This document shows positions 8,586-16,989 of a stretch of DNA of 35,057 nucleotides, in pieces. Source of the stretch: a virus. The DNA is taken from IMG/VR virus record IMGVR_UViG_3300045738_001277, positions 1 to 35,057 of that record; one strand, 5' to 3'. Both the position numbers and the translations under genes were made by a program. Each line of letters starts with the position of its first letter. Position 1 is the first letter of the stretch. The notes under the pieces are model-generated. The model was not told where the DNA came from. It made no database searches and saw nothing but the letters and a program-made list of their open reading frames with translations.

Positions 8586-11500
8586 TTAAAGACCGGGATC
8601 AAAATCACCAGGCGGCGACGGGGGCATTTGAACAAAGGGGTTCTCAAGACCCCCCGTAGGAGCTTCGCCTCCTTTTTCACTCGGAATAATCACACGATAA
8701 GTACCATCTAATTTCTTAACATGATCCAACTTCGTAATAGGTAAGAAAGCCCACGGTTCTTTCTCATCATCTAGGGTTCCCCTGTACGGGTCACCTGCCC
8801 GAATCTCGCCCTTGCAGTCGGTAAAGCGGCTAACGGGTGCAGTAAATAAACTGCCCTCATCTCCGCCCCCTGTGGTGGCGCCGACAAACCCCAAATCCAT
8901 TTGAATTAAAGTATCATCATCTTTCCACGGCTTCTTACCTGGATAAGGATAAGTGACGCGGCCTTCTTCGGGATCTTCCGTGGCAGTAATAGGAACAGGT
9001 GCCTCCACCCACGTCCCTACTGTCCCCTCACTTGCTGACACAGCGATCCGCGACAACTGCTGCCACCGGTCTTCAAAAAGAACGAACTCTTCTGTCAGAT
9101 ACTGCTTGGAATCTCTCAGACTCACGCCAATATCTTTAATCGTCTTATTATCACCCGGCCGTTTATCTGTATACCACCACAATTCAAACTGCGCCTCGTA
9201 TTGATCTGCACCAATATCAGCCAAAAGATCCTGCCGTTCTTCAGTAGCCTCTTGTATGAAGGTCAGTGTTTTTTCCAATGGCTCCCCGTCGAGACACCAT
9301 ACGAACTGACCCATCGGCTGGCAGGCTGTCGTTGAGGCGTAATGTCCGTCAACAACAAGATCCCAGCCCTTGTTTGCTTTATGTCCATTTATAGCGAGGT
9401 GCCCATTAATCCCACAAGAACCACCAACACTGCACCAAGTAGGTAAAAACTCGTACGAGGAGATGATCTTACCAACAGTCTCTCCGACGCCCTCGGCAAA
9501 CCACCACCAGATACCGTGCCGAATAAAGTGTTCTTGGTATGACGCATTTGTTTTATAGATGCCGCGGCCCTGGTTGCAATCTAAAGTAATATCCCCAAGT
9601 TGTGTCTCGTCTAGACCTGCGCGCACATAAACACTCGGGCCCAGTATAACCGCGGGAGCCTCTGACGATTTAATAACGACTCCGCCAGAAATAACATCCT
9701 CACCAAGATTTGGTGCGAACTCGTAATTCTCCATACCGCGTGATTCAATAAGAATCCCGCCTACCTTACTTGTGCTATTACCTGCAAGCAGCTGCATGTT
9801 CTTTTCAGACTTAATACGCACATCTTTATCACTTGCCGTTATGTCGATGGAGTTCTTTGCTTTAATAATCGTATCTTGCCCGGACCACACATTGGTATTG
9901 CGCCCGGATTTCATCCAGATATCACCGGGGGCCGAGAGAAAAATTTGACCCCCCGTCATACGAATTTCAGCACCAAACCCATCAGAAATAACTACACCAC
10001 CATCTTCTAAAAGGTCGATGGAAGAGGAGTTTGGGTAGTAACCCCCTACAGGCTTACCTGTAGTTGATTCCGCTTCATCATAACGGTGATCAATCTTCGG
10101 GCCGACCGTGTCCCAATCTGTTATTGCTTCCGGTGGTTCTATGTATTGCTTGTTCGCAAGGGCCTGGAAGTTGTAAGCACACTGAAAAGTCCCCGAGATA
10201 GGCGTCTCCAGCTCTTGGTGCAAAGTCCAATCATTTGCGTGATAAAAATACGCGTGATTTGATTCCATGTTAAAAGTAAACGCATGTGAATCCAGCACGC
10301 CCGCAGCTCGAATTAGGAATACCGGGGCACCAAACGGTGACCGCTCAAATTGAACCGGCCCCTCCCAGGTACCGGACTCTGCCAACTCATCCCGGATAGC
10401 GTGTACATTAGGCGTCAACTCAATTTTCGGCGCGCAGACTATCGACTTTGCACCGCATGCGACTTTACAACAGTCGACACTACTATCCGTACAATCCACT
10501 GGATTAGAGAAGCTAGCTACTCCAGCAAATCTGTACTCAGATTCCGAGTCCGCTCCGCTGTGAACCGTTTTAATAGTCTCCGGACGCGTTGCTCGCTTAG
10601 GGTTTACAATCGGAATGCGCTTTGCGATTGAAATAGCTTTAGCGCTGCGCAGGTTGTAGCGGCCCGACAGTAAAATATCTTCAGAAAAGACACCAGCTTC
10701 TGGCCCCGACGAATATTGACGAAGGGTGCCAGCACCAGATGGTCCTGCAGCGAAATGAACCGGGCCGGTTGCAGTGGAAGCGGATTCACCAGGCGGCGTA
10801 CCGGCCGCGCCATCAACATAACCCGGGAGTTGAATCCGGCGCTGCCCGCCCTGCCCAAGGTATCCTTGCGTATGCAAGACTCTATGAAATGCTAGTTGAT
10901 CATCGACCGCAGGCTCTCGTTCAGCATACCACGGCTGCGTTACTTGAGATTGCTCAGCAGTAAACTCACGACTTGGATCCCCTCTTTCATATAATCCCAG
11001 GTTCTCCCAGGGATATGGAGTAAAGCCTTCGTGATAAGTAAACTCACCCTGATCATTCAAGGCTTCCAGTTCTGAACCCGCCGTACGAATTTGCAGATTA
11101 TGCCCTGCTAGTCGGAGCATGTTATCGAACAGGAATGCAAAAACTCCGCAAGCTTCATTGACAGCCATTTGCGCCATAAATGGATCAAGAAAGAATCGCA
11201 AGCCCGTCTCTGTAATCTGCCCCCATTCACCTGCGGCCGTACCATCCATAGGACGATCGGTATTAAAATCGATTACGCCGGATCCGCCGGCCATGGTAGA
11301 CGGAAATTTGTGTGCGTCGTCTACCACGCGGCTTACTAAGGTGACAAAATCCGGTATCTTTTTACGTGCGTCTACCGAGACATCAGGTTCACACCCAATG
11401 ATTGATGCGTATTCCATCTGCGGATGATCAAGTAACCATACTCGCGCACCAGGGGGGACAGAAGAAAGAGACCGCGCGCCCGAGAAACCACAGGTTTCCA

Positions 11501-11780
11501 TTAAAGAACAGCAGCTCTTAATAGGGCCGCCATGATCGGGCTGGACTTTATAGAAATGAGATCCCGCGAGACTATCTACTACAATCCCTGTGGTAATCTT
11601 AGTAGTATTACCGAGATCTTGTGTAAACAGCGCGGCGCGGCCAAGCAAACCAGAATCAACTTCAGATTCAGCTTTGGCCGGGGGCGTTTTTTGCCCGTCT
11701 CTTATCTGGCGTTCACGAGAAACCTTATGCAGGGAGTCCTGCATGTTCTTAATAAGGTAGATCGCTTGTGCAGGATTCAT
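8586..11780 (-). CDS. Baseplate/tail spike protein with OB fold and beta-helix (gp5/VgrG-like)
   Basis: 1064 residues. Residues about 50-130 look like the OB fold of gp5/VgrG spikes (FYKVQPDHGGPIKSC, then PPGARVWLLDHP and ASIIGCEPD). Residues about 595-680 carry short alternating beta repeats of the spike beta-helix type (GAEIRMTGGQIFLSAPGDIW, NSIDITASDKDVRIKSEKN). A Cys-rich loop (DCTDSSVDCCKVACGAK) lies near residue 430, and the C-terminal 350 residues form an unrecognised domain ending in a Pro-rich tail. The protein would form the membrane-piercing tip under the tube. It sits between the tube and chaperone genes. ATG at 11780 has AAGGTGG eight bases upstream, partly inside a small palindrome. 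No lysozyme domain is visible. Confidence 0.65.
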   Translation of the reverse strand: MNPAQAIYLIKNMQDSLHKVSRERQIRDGQKTPPAKAESEVDSGLLGRAALFTQDLGNTTKITTGIVVDSLAGSHFYKVQPDHGGPIKSCCSLMETCGFSGARSLSSVPPGARVWLLDHPQMEYASIIGCEPDVSVDARKKIPDFVTLVSRVVDDAHKFPSTMAGGSGVIDFNTDRPMDGTAAGEWGQITETGLRFFLDPFMAQMAVNEACGVFAFLFDNMLRLAGHNLQIRTAGSELEALNDQGEFTYHEGFTPYPWENLGLYERGDPSREFTAEQSQVTQPWYAEREPAVDDQLAFHRVLHTQGYLGQGGQRRIQLPGYVDGAAGTPPGESASTATGPVHFAAGPSGAGTLRQYSSGPEAGVFSEDILLSGRYNLRSAKAISIAKRIPIVNPKRATRPETIKTVHSGADSESEYRFAGVASFSNPVDCTDSSVDCCKVACGAKSIVCAPKIELTPNVHAIRDELAESGTWEGPVQFERSPFGAPVFLIRAAGVLDSHAFTFNMESNHAYFYHANDWTLHQELETPISGTFQCAYNFQALANKQYIEPPEAITDWDTVGPKIDHRYDEAESTTGKPVGGYYPNSSSIDLLEDGGVVISDGFGAEIRMTGGQIFLSAPGDIWMKSGRNTNVWSGQDTIIKAKNSIDITASDKDVRIKSEKNMQLLAGNSTSKVGGILIESRGMENYEFAPNLGEDVISGGVVIKSSEAPAVILGPSVYVRAGLDETQLGDITLDCNQGRGIYKTNASYQEHFIRHGIWWWFAEGVGETVGKIISSYEFLPTWCSVGGSCGINGHLAINGHKANKGWDLVVDGHYASTTACQPMGQFVWCLDGEPLEKTLTFIQEATEERQDLLADIGADQYEAQFELWWYTDKRPGDNKTIKDIGVSLRDSKQYLTEEFVLFEDRWQQLSRIAVSASEGTVGTWVEAPVPITATEDPEEGRVTYPYPGKKPWKDDDTLIQMDLGFVGATTGGGDEGSLFTAPVSRFTDCKGEIRAGDPYRGTLDDEKEPWAFLPITKLDHVKKLDGTYRVIIPSEKGGEAPTGGLENPFVQMPPSPPGDFDPGL

Positions 11781-11789
11781 ATATTTTCC

Positions 11790-11804
11790 ACCTTACGGTA
11801 AGGT
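11790..11804 (-). promoter_or_regulatory. Palindrome overlapping the spike gene ribosome site
   Basis: A 7-bp inverted repeat (ACCTTAC-G-GTAAGGT) includes most of the AAGGTGG Shine-Dalgarno of the spike gene. When folded it would hide the ribosome site, a simple way to keep spike output low compared with the tube made just upstream. The loop is tiny, so the fold may be weaker than the base count suggests. Confidence 0.35.
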
Positions 11805-11822
11805 TATGGGCATAAAGCCCCA

Positions 11823-11852
11823 GTATCGGGGGCGTACGTACACCCCCGATAC
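11823..11852 (-). terminator. Intercistronic hairpin after tail tube gene
   Basis: A perfect 10-bp stem (GTATCGGGGG paired with CCCCCGATAC) with a 10-base loop lies 38 bp after the tube stop. It is GC-rich like a terminator, but no T run follows on the minus strand; a second small hairpin (GGGC-TTTAT-GCCC) comes next. It may be a partial terminator or a 3' stabiliser for the tube mRNA. Confidence 0.5.
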
Positions 11853-11889
11853 CAGAATACCGTTAAACGAGTTATCCACTAAAGAATTT

Positions 11890-12375
11890 TTACGAAGCGT
11901 AGGACAGGGCCACGAACATCAACTGCACTTGCTCGTTGATAATCATGTCCTGAGCCTGCACAGTAAATCCCATCGACGTGATAACTGCGTTATGGATAGT
12001 AAAACCAGCTTTTGCATAGTCTGCCTGTGCTCCGCTAGCACAACCGGCTTCCAACGAGAAGTTAATAGTATTGTCTGCAGCCTTACAGACATCACCAAAC
12101 TTCTGATAAAAACCGAGCTGCAATGCTCGCGGACCAAAGACACGCCCAAGCGTGGCTTGTCCCTGTGTTCTCCCACCTACATAGTAAGTGTTCTGAGAAC
12201 CAATTTCATATAATCGCGTAATTTGCTGCGTGTAATTAACAGACAAGTTTTGCGTCAGAAGACCAACGCCCCCGGCCTGCAAATCACCACCACCAGCAAA
12301 CACAACTTTTGCGGAGTCAGCTGCGAACGAACCCTTGAAATCATGGCCGCCGCGTGAAAATACGTCAGTAGGCAT
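11890..12375 (-). CDS. Tail tube protein
   Basis: 161 residues, directly after the sheath, as in other contractile-tail phages. The pattern fits a tube-fold protein: early loop VFSRGGHDFKGSF, the strand LLTQNLSVNYTQQITRLYEIG, then QGQATLGRVFGP and a closing strand GFTVQAQDMIINEQVQLMFV. The hexameric rings of this protein form the inner conduit for DNA. The ATG at 12375 carries the strong CACGGAGG leader shared with capsid and sheath genes, as expected for an abundant protein. It is flanked by hairpins on both sides, so its message level could be set separately from its neighbours. Confidence 0.85.
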   Translation of the reverse strand: MPTDVFSRGGHDFKGSFAADSAKVVFAGGGDLQAGGVGLLTQNLSVNYTQQITRLYEIGSQNTYYVGGRTQGQATLGRVFGPRALQLGFYQKFGDVCKAADNTINFSLEAGCASGAQADYAKAGFTIHNAVITSMGFTVQAQDMIINEQVQLMFVALSYAS

Positions 12376-12447
12376 AGTAAAAACCTCCGTGTTTTAAAGT
12401 GCAAATCGCCAATCTTGCACCAGGTTATCGGCATTAAAACCAGCAAA

Positions 12448-12471
12448 GATGGCCACCCGAAGGTGACCATC
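12448..12471 (-). terminator. Hairpin with C(UUCG)G loop between sheath and tube
   Basis: On the minus strand a 10-bp stem (GATGGTCACC with GGTGGCCATC, one T-G pair) closes on a TTCG tetraloop flanked by C and G, the very stable UUCG form. It lies 15 bp after the sheath stop and is followed by TTTGCTGGTTTTA rather than a clean T run. It may act as a weak terminator, an attenuator or an mRNA stabiliser. Confidence 0.55.
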
Positions 12472-12485
12472 CCGGCACCAAATTG

Positions 12486-15215
12486 TCAGACTACCAAATG
12501 AATCTCAATGTTGTTCATTGGGTATGGAATTTCCAAGTTAAGCACAATCACGACACGATCTTTCAACAAGGCATGTTGCCTTAGTTGGGTGATCTCGCCA
12601 TCAATAAGCTGTCCACCAAGAGTATCCGTATACCCGTTAGCTTTCAGGAAATCGATGGAGGCAGTCACCTCTACAGAGAGAATGTCCAACGCAGACGGTG
12701 TCACGTTAGAACGCCCAATGTATGGCGACAGCCGGTTCAAGAACAAGTAAGACATCGAGTCCACGTTACGAACGACCTGCTCTTCTCTACGATTCAGGTC
12801 AACCGAATCCGTAGTCAATGCGTGACGTGTAATGATGTTGCCCTCATCGTCCTGAGTAACAATCCAAACGCCGCTATTCGCCATGACGTTCAGTTGATCC
12901 CCATTAAAGAGGTCCCGCGAACGGGATGCATCATCAAAGCCAGACACCTGGATATTTGTCAGGCCCTGGTGCGGCACAACACCGCTCGAAAGACCAGCCA
13001 AAGCAGCTGCCAAGTAAAACCCATCCGCCAGCTCTCCGCCCTGGTTGATGTTATCAGGCCATACTGCGCGAACTCGGCGGTTGCCCCATGCGCCCGCATT
13101 CAACGCGATCGCTGCGGCCAACTCATCCTTGTCACGAGTATGGTGAATCTCAATCCTCTCAGCATCCGTAATCGTGCTGTCGTGAGCTGTCGTAAGGATT
13201 AAAGAATCGTCACCGAGAACACTGTCAACGACAAACTCAGTATAAGTCTCGTTACCGTGTCCGTCTTCGTCGAAGAGATACCGAACGATATCTCCCGGCT
13301 CCGTACGGTTCGCGGCGCTGTCGAGGTCGACATTAGCCGTGGTAACCACAAGCTTAGAGTACTGAGTTCCGACAGTAGCCGGGTCATCAATTAACGTCGC
13401 CTTTACCACCTCGCTATCAGATGAGGTAGCTTCTCCAGCAACTTCAATGACGTCATCCGCATCAGCAACAGTCCACATAACACGCCAGCGACCAGCTGTT
13501 GGGCTGGATTGACTGTTTACGTGGCCTTCAAACAAGTCCAAGACGGTCTTGTCATGCGTAAGCGGAACCAAACCATAAACGTCATCACGACCAACACCCA
13601 GCTTCAAAGCTTCTACCCACTCGTCATCGTCACTAGGATCTGAAACTGCAGTGTACTTGACCCAAGTTCCATTAGAGTTGGACAGCGCTTTATAGATACC
13701 CCACTTCATTGGATTGTCCGGGTCTAATGGCCCGTCCAATAAATCAATGTCCGCGGTATCTTGCAAAGCTGCGATTGCGCCGACTTTAACCGACAACCAT
13801 TCGCGATACTCCACAAAAACATCACCCTGCGTAACAACCAGCTCTTCCAGATCACCACCGCTGGTTACCCAGTCAGCATCATAAGCGTCGATTGCGCTAT
13901 TGATAGTGATCTGAGAAGCGGTTGTGGACCAGTTATCCACACTGGAGGCACTAAGGCGATTAAATGGAACCTCAATGTCCTTCTTAATGGAGAGCCAGAG
14001 GTCCACATTAGTGGAGGCCGCAAGCGTGGCATTCATTGAATGCGCCATCTCCAGGATATTAAAGTCACCATCTGCCGCAGCAGTAGCTGCAAAGCGGAAC
14101 TTATCGCCCTTATACAGGCCGCTCCCGTTGTCAAATTCGATAGTAAGACCAAAGCTTCCAATTGAAACAGGTGTCGCCGTTAACAACACCGCGGTCGGAC
14201 CCGAGGCATCAACACCGTTGGTGGTTGTCACCTGGATCTTAGCGTTAACGCCATACACAGCACCTTCAACTACCTCAACAATGTAGGTAGTATCTTTCGT
14301 GCCGGTATACGTCCCAGCAGCCGTGCCGTTATTAGCACTGGTCGCCTGGTCAATCGTCCAAGTAAAAACATCTCCAACTTCTAGGTCATCGTTTGCGCCG
14401 GAGACGTTGTCGACCTGAACAGTGAGCCCGCGAACACCAAATTCTTTGGCCACGCCATCAAGGGCGGGAACAAAGTTAAGGTTATCGTCATCGCCGGAAC
14501 CAGAAACGATATCCACAATAGCCGTGGAAAAATCCTCGCCCGTTGACCCTTGGGTAACGGTAAGGGTGTACGTATCTGTTTGCACACCGGTCTCAAAGAT
14601 CTTATAGCTGCTCTCATCTACCGCTAAGGTTGACGAGGTGACGTTACTACCGCCTGCAGCGCCCGCCGTTGTTGCCGACCCTCCAAACGTGCCGACATTA
14701 GCAGCATCTTCTGTGGCGTTTGTCACAATAGATGCGCCAACCTGGGTTGCGAGAATATTCTTAACGTAGGTGTTAAGAGTTTCTCCCGCACCTTTTACTT
14801 TGACACGGTCCCCGGCCTTCACGTCGCGCAAAAGCGCAGCCGTTCTGGCGTAGGAAACACCGTTATCTTTAAAGTTGGTTGCGCTAGATGAAATGCGATT
14901 AGCATAACTAGCGACCGGCGCAACTGTCGCGGCACCCTCAAGCTCTGCATGGAACTGCAGATAAGCGTCGTCAATAAAGACTTTGACGTAGCTAATATCT
15001 ATGACAGATCCCGTAGCTTTATCCGGCCAATTGTAAGCCGTATTCGAGTCTTTGTCGTAAGCGCCGACATCAATATCTAGTTTCTCGTCAGCGTCCGCAT
15101 ATCGATGGAGATCTGCATGTCCCCCAATAATAAACGCACGCAGTGGATTTGTCAGTTCAGCTGGTATCAGATTAAATTCCTGAAAAACCAGTACTTGTGG
15201 TATTACGTAAGCCAT
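12486..15215 (-). CDS. Tail sheath protein
   Basis: 909 residues, long for a sheath. The N-terminus (LVFQEFNLIPAELTNPLRAF) and the C-terminal third are typical: VPHQGLTNIQVSGFDD, then GDQLNVMANSGVWIVTQ, then QVVRNVDSMSYLF near residue 815 and a final domain ending LNLEIPYPMNNIEIHLVV. These are the conserved parts that wrap the tube and interlock subunits. The large middle region contains two tandem beta-sandwich-like repeats (roughly 14345-14585 and 14085-14305) that likely project outward. The ATG at 15215 has the CACGGAGG leader. The presence of this gene shows the phage has a contractile tail. Confidence 0.92.
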   Translation of the reverse strand: MAYVIPQVLVFQEFNLIPAELTNPLRAFIIGGHADLHRYADADEKLDIDVGAYDKDSNTAYNWPDKATGSVIDISYVKVFIDDAYLQFHAELEGAATVAPVASYANRISSSATNFKDNGVSYARTAALLRDVKAGDRVKVKGAGETLNTYVKNILATQVGASIVTNATEDAANVGTFGGSATTAGAAGGSNVTSSTLAVDESSYKIFETGVQTDTYTLTVTQGSTGEDFSTAIVDIVSGSGDDDNLNFVPALDGVAKEFGVRGLTVQVDNVSGANDDLEVGDVFTWTIDQATSANNGTAAGTYTGTKDTTYIVEVVEGAVYGVNAKIQVTTTNGVDASGPTAVLLTATPVSIGSFGLTIEFDNGSGLYKGDKFRFAATAAADGDFNILEMAHSMNATLAASTNVDLWLSIKKDIEVPFNRLSASSVDNWSTTASQITINSAIDAYDADWVTSGGDLEELVVTQGDVFVEYREWLSVKVGAIAALQDTADIDLLDGPLDPDNPMKWGIYKALSNSNGTWVKYTAVSDPSDDDEWVEALKLGVGRDDVYGLVPLTHDKTVLDLFEGHVNSQSSPTAGRWRVMWTVADADDVIEVAGEATSSDSEVVKATLIDDPATVGTQYSKLVVTTANVDLDSAANRTEPGDIVRYLFDEDGHGNETYTEFVVDSVLGDDSLILTTAHDSTITDAERIEIHHTRDKDELAAAIALNAGAWGNRRVRAVWPDNINQGGELADGFYLAAALAGLSSGVVPHQGLTNIQVSGFDDASRSRDLFNGDQLNVMANSGVWIVTQDDEGNIITRHALTTDSVDLNRREEQVVRNVDSMSYLFLNRLSPYIGRSNVTPSALDILSVEVTASIDFLKANGYTDTLGGQLIDGEITQLRQHALLKDRVVIVLNLEIPYPMNNIEIHLVV

Positions 15216-15248
15216 TTTTATGCCTCCGTGCTAAAGCTTAATATGTGA

Positions 15249-15875
15249 TCATGGTTCGAATGTTTGTAACACTACACGTTTGAGCTTAGGAGCATGTGGT
15301 TTAATCGTCCATGTCTCCTCATGGGCGTAACTAATTGTTACCGGAACAGCGTAATGTGTCACTGATTCCTCTAACCCACTAAGTGGCCCAATCTCGGCTA
15401 CGGCGAACCGATGTAAGTCGAGCTCCCGGCGGATGTATGAGGAAAAAGACACTAGGTGCCTGTAGACCTCAGCCGCCAACTTCTCACATTCTGCTCCTGC
15501 CCGCGCTAGACAGAATATCGTGTGAGAACCAGACATAAACGTGGCATAGTGATCATACCCATCAGGAGAAGGGATCCCCATGATTTGATCGTTAATTCCA
15601 CGTCGTTCTACTCGCCATCCGTTACGCTTAATAATTAGCGCTGGACGGGAACCCGCTTGGTCTGGGTTCCACCGAGTAATGCTTTCAATCAGGATGCTAC
15701 TATCAGCACCTGACGTCCAAAGGTAATCTTCAAGACTACGATCCTCAATCTGATCTTTTTCGGCAAAGTGTTCCATGAACAATTGCCTTAAAAATCCCGT
15801 CATAAGAAGTGGGCGCATTCCCAACGAACAAAGAGAGCTTGCGCGCTCAACTCTAACTTCCGGAGATGTCGGCAT
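15249..15875 (-). CDS. Candidate tail terminator / gp15-like protein
   Basis: 208 residues from the ATG at 15875, which has GGAGG five bases upstream. An in-frame start at 15956 would overlap the previous gene by 104 bp without a better ribosome site. The pattern ALIIKRNGWRVERRG, then YATFMSGSHTIFCLARAGAEC, then a helix (EKLAAEVYRHLVSF) and final strands (YAVPVTISYAHEETWTI) fits the alpha/beta terminator fold that caps tail tubes and joins them to the neck. It lies immediately before the sheath, where terminator genes usually sit. It overlaps the preceding small gene by 23 bp. Function is inferred from pattern and order. Confidence 0.5.
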   Translation of the reverse strand: MPTSPEVRVERASSLCSLGMRPLLMTGFLRQLFMEHFAEKDQIEDRSLEDYLWTSGADSSILIESITRWNPDQAGSRPALIIKRNGWRVERRGINDQIMGIPSPDGYDHYATFMSGSHTIFCLARAGAECEKLAAEVYRHLVSFSSYIRRELDLHRFAVAEIGPLSGLEESVTHYAVPVTISYAHEETWTIKPHAPKLKRVVLQTFEP

Positions 15876-16113
15876 CCGTGCCTCCACGAGGAATCTCAGT
15901 AATCTCAACGTTACCTGGTTGCTTAGTAAACCTGACAACATCGTCGTCAGGTTCATCGTGCAAGGAAACTGTGCTCCTCATACGTATTTTAGGTAACAGG
16001 CTCGGCAAGGTGTCTTCTTGCCCTGGTTTTTTCTGTTTCGGAACCACGGGTTTATTTCGCCGGGGCTCTTGGTGCGGTAATTCCGCCTCTAAATCATCAG
16101 GTATCCATGGCAT
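15853..16113 (-). CDS. Small unrecognised neck-region protein
   Basis: 86 residues from the ATG at 16113, which has AGGTG five bases upstream. Earlier in-frame starts exist at 16131 (ATG) and 16164 (GTG), but both have weak ribosome sites. The protein is rich in Pro, Lys, Asp and Glu (PRRNKPVVPKQKKPGQED) and probably largely disordered. Its end overlaps the next gene by 23 bp, so the two are likely translationally coupled. No function can be read from the sequence; position suggests neck or tail completion. Confidence 0.5.
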   Translation of the reverse strand: MPWIPDDLEAELPHQEPRRNKPVVPKQKKPGQEDTLPSLLPKIRMRSTVSLHDEPDDDVVRFTKQPGNVEITEIPRGGTDADISGS

Positions 16114-16173
16114 CTTTACACCTAGCCTCATCTCTAAGGATACTACGTCATACCGGTTGTTCACAACCTATTT

Positions 16174-16986
16174 TTATGTAATTGTTACTTCGTAAATGGG
16201 ATCGTTAAATGCGGCCGGGCGTAATTCCACGTTTACAATGATAGGAACACCCCGGATCTCCGCTGCATGCTGCACAGAATGTATAAAATAACGCCTATCA
16301 GATGTGGCATCCACCCACACATCCTTCGTGTTTAGTTGCGGAAATGCAACTGTACGCCCAGATATTCGAATATCGTTAATGGTACCACGGTTTTGTAAGT
16401 CTGTCTTAATATGATTCGTTTCAGGAGCAAGATCCATAAACATAGCTAGCGGACTGTAATAACCACCAACTTTAGATGTGCCTTTACCATCTGTATTAAT
16501 TGTTTTGACAACTTCACCAGTCAACGGATCCACAACTTGGTGATCGTCAATTGTTGTACCCTCTTGCCATTTACGCTTTAGAAAAAACCCATTCGGCGCC
16601 GCCTTCTTCTCGAGTCGCAAAAGTTCTTTCCGAATAATCGACTTAGCAAGTAACCAATCTCGCTGCGATAGCAACCCATATGTTGCTGCAGGCTGAGACA
16701 AATACGTGCCGCCAGACGTGGTCAGCTTAACCCGATAATGCGTCGTCAACCGCTTACCATACACTCGCTTTGTATTATCAACAGCAAAAAAAGTGTCTAC
16801 AATTGCCGCGCCTTCGTCAGCCCAATCATCCGCCGTACTAACACCTGTGACCCCTACTTGTAACTGAAAGGTATGCGGGGTCGCGTCAGTAAAGGTTTTC
16901 TGAAGCTCCCAGGATATCCGGGAACCGCCGCCTACGAGATGGTCGACGCTAACACGCTTAAAAACTGCGTCTCTAGTAGTTGGCAT
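16174..16986 (-). CDS. Unrecognised neck/head-tail joining protein
   Basis: 270 residues. The first 110 residues read as a fibronectin/Ig-like beta domain (ISWELQKTFTDATPHTFQLQV, then THYRVKLTTSGGTYLSQPA), followed by a basic helix (AKSIIRKELLRLEKKAAPNG) and a second beta region with VWVDATSDRRYFIHSVQHAA and VPIIVNVELRPAA. It lies between the connector-like gene (3 bp gap) and the tail terminator candidate, so a neck role is likely. The start ATG at 16986 follows GGAGG about ten bases upstream. The family is not recognised. Confidence 0.55.
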   Translation of the reverse strand: MPTTRDAVFKRVSVDHLVGGGSRISWELQKTFTDATPHTFQLQVGVTGVSTADDWADEGAAIVDTFFAVDNTKRVYGKRLTTHYRVKLTTSGGTYLSQPAATYGLLSQRDWLLAKSIIRKELLRLEKKAAPNGFFLKRKWQEGTTIDDHQVVDPLTGEVVKTINTDGKGTSKVGGYYSPLAMFMDLAPETNHIKTDLQNRGTINDIRISGRTVAFPQLNTKDVWVDATSDRRYFIHSVQHAAEIRGVPIIVNVELRPAAFNDPIYEVTIT

Positions 16987-16989
16987 ATA

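Noticed and set aside
12585-13202. 205-codon frame on the plus strand inside the sheath gene, and many other long plus-strand frames
   Set aside because: They lie wholly inside well-supported minus-strand genes, lack ribosome sites and look like shadows of codon bias.
15876-15956. Upstream start for the tail terminator gene
   Set aside because: It would overlap the previous gene by 104 bp, while ATG 15875 has an ideal GGAGG site.
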